From assembly GCA_045535935.1 (NCBI GenBank), contig JAZSMO010000038.1, positions 1 to 7,300 on the forward strand: a DNA stretch of 7,300 nt, read 5' to 3'. Positions 1-4,942 of this stretch are shown here, in pieces (the stretch's first letter is position 1; each line of letters opens with the position of its first letter). The notes below the pieces were generated by a model. The model was given only the letters and a program-made list of their open reading frames with translations. It was not told where the DNA came from and did no database searches. This DNA comes from SVFI01 sp045535935 (lineage in GTDB: Bacteria > Bacillota > Clostridia > Lachnospirales > Lachnospiraceae). The translations under genes were made by a program, and so were the position numbers.

Positions 1-407
1 AGGCGGAAAACTATCGGGTGCTTGTGGTAGACGATAACCGTGTAAACAGAAAGGTTGCAACCAGTATGCTGAAGGCCTACAAATTTGAAATAGATGAGGC
101 TGAAGACGGTAAAAAGGCTATTCAAATGGTGAGTTGTAAAAAGTATGATCTCATTTTCATGGATCATATGATGCCCGAACTGGATGGAATAGAAACAACA
201 CGCATTATTCGAAAAGAGTATGCAAGGCAGATAGAAGGAACACCGATCGTTGCACTGACGGCTAATGCTTTAGTAGGAGCAAAAGAAGAATATTTACGAA
301 ATGGATTTGAAGATTTTCTTTCGAAACCGTTTGAACGCTGGCAGCTTCACAAAGTACTGGAAGCATGGATTCCGAAGGATAAAATAGTATATATTGGAGA
401 TAAATAG
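1..407 (+). CDS. Receiver (REC) domain, 3' end of a probable hybrid sensor histidine kinase (5'-truncated)
   Basis: The reading frame is already open at the left edge (first full codon at base 3), so the start lies outside the window. What is visible is one complete response-regulator receiver domain: the acidic pair DD in VLVVDDN, the phosphoacceptor Asp (codon 162-164) in FMDHMMPELDG, the switch Thr (258-260) in ALTANA, and the invariant Lys (324-326) in FLSKPF. No DNA-binding output domain follows; the protein ends about 25 residues after the Lys. The MMPELDG, ALTANA, FLSKPF and final W-I-P pattern is typical of receiver domains at the C-terminus of hybrid histidine kinases, which take phosphate from the kinase core of the same protein. 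That is inference, since the kinase part is not seen. It could also be a multi-domain response regulator ending in REC. Its function as a phosphoacceptor is secure; the signal sensed is unknown. Confidence 0.85.
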   Translation, partial: AENYRVLVVDDNRVNRKVATSMLKAYKFEIDEAEDGKKAIQMVSCKKYDLIFMDHMMPELDGIETTRIIRKEYARQIEGTPIVALTANALVGAKEEYLRNGFEDFLSKPFERWQLHKVLEAWIPKDKIVYIGDK

Positions 408-430
408 CAAAAATGCTTTAACAATTTAGT

Positions 431-468
431 GAAAAAAAGCAAAAAAATCTTGTACTTTGCTTTTTTTC
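431..468 (+). terminator. A/T-rich inverted repeat, probable terminator of the receiver-domain gene
   Basis: A perfect 13-bp inverted repeat (GAAAAAAAGCAAA at 431-443, TTTGCTTTTTTTC at 456-468) surrounds a 12-nt loop. It lies 24 bases after the stop codon of the upstream gene. The 3' arm is itself T-rich, as in an intrinsic terminator, but the stem has only three G:C pairs and would be weak. It overlaps the -35 box and spacer of the gdhA promoter, so the same DNA may also act as an operator. Confidence 0.5.
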
Positions 469-478
469 CCTTTATAAT
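450..478 (+). promoter_or_regulatory. Predicted sigma-A promoter of gdhA
   Basis: TTGTAC (450-455) and TATAAT (473-478) are separated by exactly 17 bp, a near-consensus housekeeping promoter. Transcription should begin near 485, giving a leader of about 50 nt before the gdhA start. The left part lies inside the inverted repeat at 431-468. Confidence 0.75.
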
Positions 479-518
479 AGTACACGGGCAAAAAAGGGGT
501 CCAAAAATCTTTTCATAA

Positions 519-525
519 AAGGAGG
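519..525 (+). promoter_or_regulatory. gdhA ribosome binding site
   Basis: AAGGAGG with 8 nt to the ATG at 534. Near-perfect match to the 16S rRNA 3' end; it fixes the start codon and suggests high expression. Confidence 0.85.
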
Positions 526-533
526 ACAATAAT

Positions 534-1868
534 ATGTCATATGTTGATGAGGTGATTGACTTAGTCAACGCGAAAAACCCGGCTCAGCCAGAATTTCACC
601 AGGCGGTGAAAGAAGTAATGGAATCTCTTCGAGTTGTGATTGAGGCAAATGAGGAAGAGTACAGAAAGCAGGCTTTATTAGAAAGATTAGTTACACCGGA
701 AAGAATTATCATGTTCCGTGTTCCATGGGTAGATGATAAGGGTCAGGTGCAGGTGAACAACGGTTTCCGTGTTCAGTTTAACAGTGCCATCGGACCATAC
801 AAGGGAGGACTTCGTTTCCATCCGTCCGTAAACCTTGGTATTATCAAATTCCTCGGTTTCGAGCAGATTTTCAAAAACTCTTTAACAGGTCTTCCGATCG
901 GCGGAGGTAAAGGCGGTTCTGACTTTGATCCGAAGGGCAAATCAGACAACGAAGTAATGGCATTCTGCCAGAGCTTTATGACAGAGCTTTACAGACATAT
1001 CGGAGCAGACACAGACGTTCCGGCAGGAGATATCGGTGTCGGCGCACGCGAGATCGGATATATGTACGGACAGTACAAGAGAATCCGCAACATCTACGAA
1101 GGTGTACTTACAGGAAAAGGACTTACTTACGGTGGTTCTCTTGCCAGAAAACAGGCGACAGGTTACGGTCTGTTATACCTGACAGATGAAATGCTCAAAT
1201 GCAACGGCAAATCATTAGAAGGAAAGACAATCGCAGTTTCCGGTGCAGGTAACGTAGCAATCTACGCCATCGAGAAAGCACAGCAGCTCGGCGGAAAACC
1301 GGTGACATGTTCTGATTCTACTGGTTGGATTTATGATCCGGACGGAATCGATGTTGAGTTATTAAAAGAAGTAAAAGAAGTAAAACGTGCACGTCTTACA
1401 GAGTACGCAGCTGCAAGACCGAATGCTGAGTATCATGAAGGAAAAGGCGTTTGGACAGCAAAGGTTGACATCGCGCTTCCTTGTGCAACGCAGAACGAGC
1501 TGAACCTTGACGATGCAAAGGCACTTGTGGCTAACGGTGTATTTGCAGTAGCAGAAGGTGCTAACATGCCTACCACATTAGAGGCTACAGAGTACTTCCA
1601 GGAGAACGGAATTCTGTTCTGCCCTGGTAAAGCATCCAACGCAGGCGGTGTTGCGACATCCGCACTCGAGATGAGCCAGAACAGCGAGAGATTATCATGG
1701 ACATTCGAGGAAGTGGATTCCAAACTTCAGAGAATCATGGTAGATATCTTCCACAACCTTGACGACGCGGCAAAGAAAGTCGGCAAAGACGGCGACTACG
1801 TAGTAGGAGCTAACGTTGCAGGTTTCCTGAAAGTAGCTGAGGCTATGACTGCACAGGGGATTGTGTAA
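534..1868 (+). CDS. gdhA: Glutamate dehydrogenase, NADP-type (444 aa)
   Basis: Reversible reductive amination of 2-oxoglutarate with ammonia to L-glutamate; a cytosolic, normally homohexameric enzyme. The length of 444 aa matches bacterial hexameric GDHs (about 445-450). Catalytic and substrate residues line up with the Clostridium symbiosum enzyme: K90 in GPYKGGLRF, K114, K126 in GGGKGGSDF, D166 in PAGDIGVGAREIG, and S381 in EMSQNSERLSW. The dinucleotide domain starts at the fingerprint GAGNVA (237-242). The end of the second Rossmann strand reads CSDSTG (259-264), like the SDS seen in NADP-dependent E. coli GdhA rather than the SGPDG of the NAD-linked C. symbiosum enzyme, so NADPH and an assimilatory role are favoured. 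The ATG at 534 has AAGGAGG at 519-525, 8 nt upstream. It has its own promoter and terminator and appears monocistronic. The family is certain; the coenzyme call is inference. Confidence 0.97.
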   Translation: MSYVDEVIDLVNAKNPAQPEFHQAVKEVMESLRVVIEANEEEYRKQALLERLVTPERIIMFRVPWVDDKGQVQVNNGFRVQFNSAIGPYKGGLRFHPSVNLGIIKFLGFEQIFKNSLTGLPIGGGKGGSDFDPKGKSDNEVMAFCQSFMTELYRHIGADTDVPAGDIGVGAREIGYMYGQYKRIRNIYEGVLTGKGLTYGGSLARKQATGYGLLYLTDEMLKCNGKSLEGKTIAVSGAGNVAIYAIEKAQQLGGKPVTCSDSTGWIYDPDGIDVELLKEVKEVKRARLTEYAAARPNAEYHEGKGVWTAKVDIALPCATQNELNLDDAKALVANGVFAVAEGANMPTTLEATEYFQENGILFCPGKASNAGGVATSALEMSQNSERLSWTFEEVDSKLQRIMVDIFHNLDDAAKKVGKDGDYVVGANVAGFLKVAEAMTAQGIV

Positions 1869-1919
1869 GGTAAAAAGTTACAAAATGACAGCATAAAACT
1901 TGTATATTATATAATGAAT

Positions 1920-1958
1920 AAAAAAGTGCTTCGTAAAGGGATTTGCGGAGCATTTTTT
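1920..1958 (+). terminator. Intrinsic terminator of gdhA
   Basis: GTGCTTCGTAAA (1926-1937) pairs with TTTGCGGAGCAT (1942-1953) as a continuous 12-bp stem with three G-T wobbles and a GGGA loop. Six A's precede it and a run of T's follows (1953-1958), so it may work in both directions. It is 51 bases after the gdhA stop codon and separates gdhA from the next unit. Confidence 0.9.
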
Positions 1959-2014
1959 ATGTGAAAACGGGTAAAATAATGCAGATTTTTCAAAGAGATG
2001 TAAAATAAATATCG

Positions 2015-2050
2015 TTGACAATTACCGGCTGAGCGGTAATAATGTATAAT
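2015..2050 (+). promoter_or_regulatory. Predicted promoter of the HTH/nucleotidyltransferase module
   Basis: A perfect -35 box TTGACA (2015-2020) is followed after 17 bp by AATAAT (2038-2043), a 5/6 match to the -10 consensus. A perfect TATAAT also lies at 2045-2050 but is 24 bp from the -35 box, too far for standard spacing, so which -10 is used is uncertain. Either choice gives a leader of only about 25-30 nt before the ATG at 2081. Confidence 0.7.
2021..2040. promoter_or_regulatory. Candidate operator: perfect 7-6-7 inverted repeat within the promoter
   Basis: ATTACCG (2021-2027) and CGGTAAT (2034-2040) are perfect reverse complements separated by 6 nt. They fill the spacer between the -35 and -10 boxes, and the right arm overlaps the proposed -10. 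A dimeric repressor bound here would block RNA polymerase. The HTH protein encoded directly downstream is the obvious candidate, giving autorepression as in many toxin-antitoxin operons. The binding partner is inferred. Confidence 0.6.
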
Positions 2051-2080
2051 ATAGAAAGAAAAAACAAGGAGGATTATACT

Positions 2081-2605
2081 ATGAATATAAAGGTATATTT
2101 GAAAGAAAATAAAATATCTGTAAGAGAAATGTCTGTGATAACTTCTATTCCGTATTCTACCTTGAATGATATTGTAAATAATAAAGTAAATTTAGAAGAG
2201 TGTCAGTATAAAACGTTAAAGAAAATTGCTGTTTTTTTAAAGATAAGTATAGAAGATTTAGTATATGAGAAGGAAGATTTTCAGACATTCCGTAATAAGA
2301 TACATCATGATTTAAAAGATAATGGCGAGATAGAGACATTATTATACATTTTGGAAAACCGCAGAATTGATTACTATATGCTTCATGAAGATTTATTAAA
2401 AGCAATGTATTTGATTAGCCTATTGGACTATTTGTCCCTTAAAAATCAGGTTCCTTTATGTCAGGAATATGCGCATATTAGAAAGCTGTCTTTAAAAGAA
2501 CCATATTATGTGGGTGATAGATTAAATAATCAGAAATATAAAAATTGTATCCAAGAGTTTGTAAAACATAACATATATGAAGGAGATTTATATGACGCAG
2601 TTTAG
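2081..2605 (+). CDS. Small HTH (XRE-like) protein, putative antitoxin/autorepressor of the module (174 aa)
   Basis: Residues 1-62 resemble a Cro/CI-type helix-turn-helix: VREMSVITSIPYSTLNDIVNNK fits helices 2-3 of the fold, followed by TLKKIAVFLKISIEDLVYE, the usual end of the domain. Residues 67-174 form a mostly helical second domain (start FRNKIHHDLKD, later LISLLDYLSL and CQEYAHIRKLSL) with no enzymatic motif I recognise; it may bind the partner protein. The ATG at 2081 is chosen because AAGGAGG lies at 2066-2072, 8 nt upstream; the earlier in-frame ATG at 2042 has no such site and lies in the promoter. The gene overlaps the next by 14 bases. It is markedly A/T-rich, with many ATA, TTA and AAA codons, unlike gdhA. 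Roles as antitoxin and repressor are inferred from fold, partner and the operator upstream. Confidence 0.75.
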   Translation: MNIKVYLKENKISVREMSVITSIPYSTLNDIVNNKVNLEECQYKTLKKIAVFLKISIEDLVYEKEDFQTFRNKIHHDLKDNGEIETLLYILENRRIDYYMLHEDLLKAMYLISLLDYLSLKNQVPLCQEYAHIRKLSLKEPYYVGDRLNNQKYKNCIQEFVKHNIYEGDLYDAV

Positions 2606-3329
2606 TAGTGATAAAACTCTAATTACAAAAGACAATGCATATCCAATTTTAAAAGCATTTGCAAAAGAGTATAAAAAACAAAATGGAACCAGTGCGCCGG
2701 TAAAATTGGTAATTGTAGGTGGTGGTAGTATTCTTTTAAATTATGGTTTTAGAGAAGCTACACAGGATTTTGATATTATGGTGCAATCTATGGGATTGAT
2801 TAAAAATGTTTCTTATAGAATTGCAGATTTATATAATTTGCCGGATAATTGGTTAAATTCAGATTTTATGCGTACTGCATCTTATTCAGACAAATTACGG
2901 GAAGTTTCAAAACATTTTTGTTCTTTTAATAATGGAAGTTTGGAATTTAGAACTGTGAATGGGGAATATTTGATTGCAATGAAAATGGTTTCGGCAAGAG
3001 AATATAGAAATGATATTTCAGATGTGGTTGGAATTATTATATATATGAAAAATGAACCTGAAGATTTCTCAATGGATAGAATTAATCATGCAATAGAGTT
3101 TTTGTATGGAAAACGAGAGAATGTAATTAAAGAAGATGTTTACGATAAAGTAAAAGAGTATTCAAAATGGTCAGTTGCAGAGTTGGAAAAGGAATATGAG
3201 GTACTGACGCAAATGGAAAAGCAGACAGAGCAAGATCTGATTGATATAAATGAAAAATATCAGGGAGTTGTAGAAGAAGAGAGCATTGATACAGTCATTG
3301 AGGGACTTAGAAGAAGGAAAGGGAGATAA
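2592..3329 (+). CDS. AbiEii/DUF6036-like nucleotidyltransferase-fold protein, putative toxin (245 aa)
   Basis: The N-terminal half carries the nucleotidyltransferase signature: GGGS (43-46) after the strand KLVIV, then DFD (59-61), the metal-binding D-x-D, in ATQDFDIMV. A later segment YLIAMKMVSAREYRNDISDV (127-146) resembles the K...R..R-D-x-x-D motif of AbiEii-type proteins, with K131, R136, D141 and D144. AbiEii and related enzymes (e.g. MenT) transfer nucleotides to target molecules such as tRNA and inhibit growth; that this protein does so is inference. The C-terminal part (about 160-245) is charged and helical, with a probable coiled coil around 195-225 and a basic tail RRRKGR. The ATG at 2592 is preferred because AAGGAG (2580-2585) precedes it by 6 nt; the in-frame ATG at 2577 would place this site inside the gene. 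It overlaps the HTH gene by 14 bases, implying translational coupling. It is A/T-rich like its partner. Confidence 0.72.
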   Translation: MTQFSSDKTLITKDNAYPILKAFAKEYKKQNGTSAPVKLVIVGGGSILLNYGFREATQDFDIMVQSMGLIKNVSYRIADLYNLPDNWLNSDFMRTASYSDKLREVSKHFCSFNNGSLEFRTVNGEYLIAMKMVSAREYRNDISDVVGIIIYMKNEPEDFSMDRINHAIEFLYGKRENVIKEDVYDKVKEYSKWSVAELEKEYEVLTQMEKQTEQDLIDINEKYQGVVEEESIDTVIEGLRRRKGR

Positions 3330-3390
3330 GCCGCATGTGGAAGGGCGGATAGTTGGCAGACAACAGAAAAATCAGCATATATAGAAATAG

Positions 3391-3428
3391 AAAAGGTTGT
3401 CCAAGAATTTTCTTGGAACTTTTTATTT
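3391..3428 (+). terminator. Intrinsic terminator of the HTH/nucleotidyltransferase module
   Basis: TCCAAGA (3400-3406) and TCTTGGA (3411-3417) form a 7-bp stem around ATTT, followed after A-C by TTTTTATTTT. A-rich DNA before the stem can pair partly with the T-run. It lies 70 bases after the stop codon at 3329. Confidence 0.75.
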
Positions 3429-3476
3429 TGTCACAAAATGTTTTGAATAGCAGTTATAAATATGCAAGACGAAAAT

Positions 3477-3518
3477 AAACTGCCGGACGTAGTCTTAAGA
3501 GACTGCGGTCGGCAGTTT
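3477..3518. other. Long GC-rich hairpin between the accessory module and the redox operon
   Basis: AAACTGCCG (3477-3485) pairs perfectly with CGGCAGTTT (3510-3518), and inside it CGTAGTCT (3488-3495) pairs with AGACTGCG (3500-3507) around a TAAG loop, with one G-T wobble and one A-G mismatch between the two helices. No T-run follows directly on the + strand, while on the - strand the stem is followed by TTTATTTT. It could be a backup or bidirectional terminator, or a dispersed palindromic element. No gene is visible in 3330-3674 on either strand. Confidence 0.6.
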
Positions 3519-3585
3519 CTGCGTTTGGCAAGCTTTTTTATGTCATTGTCTTTTCTTTTCTAAGCTCTGCAATAAATTTTTCGGT

Positions 3586-3594
3586 TGGTAGAAT
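3586..3594 (+). promoter_or_regulatory. Candidate extended -10 promoter of the rubredoxin/oxidoreductase operon
   Basis: TGGTAGAAT fits the extended -10 form TG-n-TAnAAT. There is no good -35 box 16-18 bp upstream, which extended -10 promoters can tolerate. Transcription would start near 3601 and give a leader of about 74 nt. It is the best candidate in the gap, but it rests on one short motif. Confidence 0.35.
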
Positions 3595-3615
3595 GAAAAA
3601 ATATTTTCATGAAAA
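3593..3615. promoter_or_regulatory. Overlapping inverted repeats at the presumed transcription start of the redox operon
   Basis: ATGAAAA (3593-3599) and TTTTCAT (3604-3610) form a 7-4-7 inverted repeat, and TTTTCATGAAAA (3604-3615) is a perfect 12-bp palindrome sharing one arm, so ATGAAAA occurs twice in direct orientation 16 bp apart. The cluster sits on and just after the candidate -10 box. It could be an operator. It does not match the Rex, Fur or PerR consensus sites as I recall them. A/T-rich DNA makes short repeats easy to find by chance. Confidence 0.35.
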
Positions 3616-3662
3616 CCGCATAAAAACTATCGCTTTTTGAACACACTAAATGAAAGAAAAGT

Positions 3663-3669
3663 GAGGTGA
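3663..3669 (+). promoter_or_regulatory. Ribosome binding site that fixes the TTG start of rubredoxin
   Basis: GAGGTGA, a 7-nt match to the anti-Shine-Dalgarno end, is 5 nt before TTG at 3675. The same GAGGTGA recurs at 3822-3828 inside the last codons of rubredoxin, 7 nt before the next start at 3836, which supports both starts. Confidence 0.75.
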
Positions 3670-3674
3670 CAAAA

Positions 3675-3836
3675 TTGAAATATGTTTGTGATGTATGTGG
3701 ATGGATTTATGATGAAGAAGTCGGAGCACCGGAATTTGGAATTGCACCGGGAACTAAATTTGAAGATTTGCCGGATGACTTTGTGTGTGATTTGTGTAAG
3801 GTTGGCAAGGATCGATTTAGTGAGGTGAAAGAATAA
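3675..3836 (+). CDS. Rubredoxin (53 aa, TTG start)
   Basis: A small cytosolic one-electron carrier with a single Fe(Cys)4 site. The translation from TTG gives 53 aa, the usual rubredoxin length of 52-54. It starts MKYVCDVCGWIYD and has both cysteine knuckles: C5-x-x-C8-G and C38-x-x-C41, with the typical middle EVGAPEFGIAPGTKFEDLPDDFVC and the end VGKDRF. The TTG at 3675 is the only plausible start: GAGGTGA (3663-3669) lies 5 nt upstream, and the nearby ATG codons are out of frame or stop after a few codons. The second knuckle reads CDLCK rather than the usual CPLCG, so the proline and the glycine next to the metal are both replaced. The TAA stop overlaps the next ATG (TAATG). Co-transcription with a 2-oxoacid oxidoreductase suggests that this rubredoxin accepts its electrons. 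The identity is very secure; the partner is inference. Confidence 0.93.
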   Translation: MKYVCDVCGWIYDEEVGAPEFGIAPGTKFEDLPDDFVCDLCKVGKDRFSEVKE

Positions 3837-4942
3837 TGGCAATGGGATTAAAAGAAAAATTAGCTTCGGGCAAGGAATACTATGAGGTGCGTCTGGAAAG
3901 CATCGGCGGTCTCGGGGCAAATCTTTGCGGCAAAATGCTCGGGGAGCTCGGTGTAAAATATCTGGATGTAAACAGCACCAATTTTTCGAGCTACGGGTCG
4001 GAGAAAACGGGTACACCTGTCAAAGGGTTTATCCGTTATTGTGATGCAAAAAAGGAAATCAGAGAACATTCACCGGTGGAAAAACCGGATCTTCTGGTCA
4101 TCTTTCATCAGGCTCTTTTGAAAGACGGATCTGTGCTTAAGGGATGTGATGAAAATACCATCATTGTTCTTGCTCTCGAACCGGGACAGGAAGAGGTGCA
4201 AATACTGCCGGAGTGTCAAGAACGTATTTCAAAAGCGCAGATGTACGGTCTGGAAGCGCAGCGCATTGCTATGGAGACAAAATCGAGGATCAATGTTGTG
4301 ATGCTCGGAGCTGCGCTGAAACTTATGGGAATGGCAGATTCGTCCGTGGGTCAGATGATATGCAAAGATACTCTGGGAAAGAAATATCCGGATGCACTGG
4401 CAGCAAATTTGGAAGGACTCCGGCGCGGATACGGAGAGTTGCGTAAAATTAAATTTGCAGAGAAAGGTGCAAATTCGGAACACAAAGTTAGCCATGAGCA
4501 ACCCAAATGGGGATATCAGACGGCGCCAGTCGGAGGTGTTAATCCCCATTTTGGAAGTACTGTGATTGCTGATTTAGCTCCTTCGAGACAAGGATATATT
4601 CCGCTTTTTATCAAGGAAAGATGTATCAACTGCGGACTTTGTCATTCTGCCTGCCCGGATATGGTATTTCAATTTAAAAAAGGGGAATATAAAGGGAAGG
4701 AAATGATGGTCAATCAGGGACTGGATTATTATCATTGCAAAGGGTGTCTGCGGTGTGTGGATGTCTGTCCGGTAAATGCACTGGTGCGCGGCCTGGAAGC
4801 GGAACACCCGGACAAGGAATATTTTATGCCGAATCAAGAGCTTCTGCGTGCGCCTGAATATTATGAGGAAGCGGGACCGGACGGCTATATTACCTCAGAA
4901 TCTTATTTGACGGAAAAGCGGATGGAAGGAGGAGAAGTGTAA
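3836..4942 (+). CDS. 2-oxoacid:acceptor oxidoreductase, fused gamma-delta subunit (368 aa)
   Basis: Two subunits of a TPP-dependent 2-oxoacid:ferredoxin oxidoreductase on one chain. Residues about 15-205 form the gamma domain: the glycine turn IGGLGA (23-28) after strand YEVRLE, then YLDVNSTNFSSYGSEKTGTPVKGFIRY and the later VVMLGAALKLMG, as in PorG/VorC proteins. After a linker, residues about 235-345 form a delta (PorD-like) ferredoxin domain that begins GGVNPHFGSTVIADL and contains two classical [4Fe-4S] motifs: C263-x2-C266-x2-C269-x3-C273-P and C301-x2-C304-x2-C307-x3-C311-P. It should pass electrons from the TPP site to a soluble acceptor. In separate-subunit enzymes gamma is about 180-190 aa and delta about 100 aa, so the length fits a simple fusion. 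The ATG at 3836 overlaps the rubredoxin stop; the ATG at 3842 is also possible. The stop codon TAATG overlaps the next start. The fold is certain; the substrate is not. Confidence 0.92.
   Translation: MAMGLKEKLASGKEYYEVRLESIGGLGANLCGKMLGELGVKYLDVNSTNFSSYGSEKTGTPVKGFIRYCDAKKEIREHSPVEKPDLLVIFHQALLKDGSVLKGCDENTIIVLALEPGQEEVQILPECQERISKAQMYGLEAQRIAMETKSRINVVMLGAALKLMGMADSSVGQMICKDTLGKKYPDALAANLEGLRRGYGELRKIKFAEKGANSEHKVSHEQPKWGYQTAPVGGVNPHFGSTVIADLAPSRQGYIPLFIKERCINCGLCHSACPDMVFQFKKGEYKGKEMMVNQGLDYYHCKGCLRCVDVCPVNALVRGLEAEHPDKEYFMPNQELLRAPEYYEEAGPDGYITSESYLTEKRMEGGEV

Noticed and set aside
1885..1915. Promoter-like ATGACA and TATAAT between the gdhA stop and its terminator
   Set aside because: The spacing is 19 bp with a poor -35 box, and the strong terminator follows at once, so any transcript would be only a few tens of bases.
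1971..2008. Direct repeat GTAAAATAA at 1971-1979 and 2000-2008 as a possible insertion or attachment site
   Set aside because: Only 9 bases of A/T-rich sequence, and both copies lie on the same side of the accessory module. No matching copy is found after 3329, so it does not mark insertion boundaries.
2042..2080. Earlier in-frame ATG at 2042 as the start of the HTH gene
   Set aside because: It has no ribosome binding site and lies within the promoter's -10 region; the ATG at 2081 has a consensus site 8 nt upstream and begins at the HTH domain.
3330..3390. Possible small gene after the nucleotidyltransferase gene (ATG at 3334)
   Set aside because: The frame closes after five codons and there is no ribosome binding site.
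3428..3460. TTGTCA and TATAAA as a promoter in the gap
   Set aside because: The spacing is 21 bp and the elements are weak; the hairpin at 3477-3518 would follow immediately.
3627..4016. Reverse-strand open frame covering rubredoxin and the start of the gamma-delta gene
   Set aside because: It runs antisense through two clear genes and its product shows no recognisable domain. It is a shadow frame.
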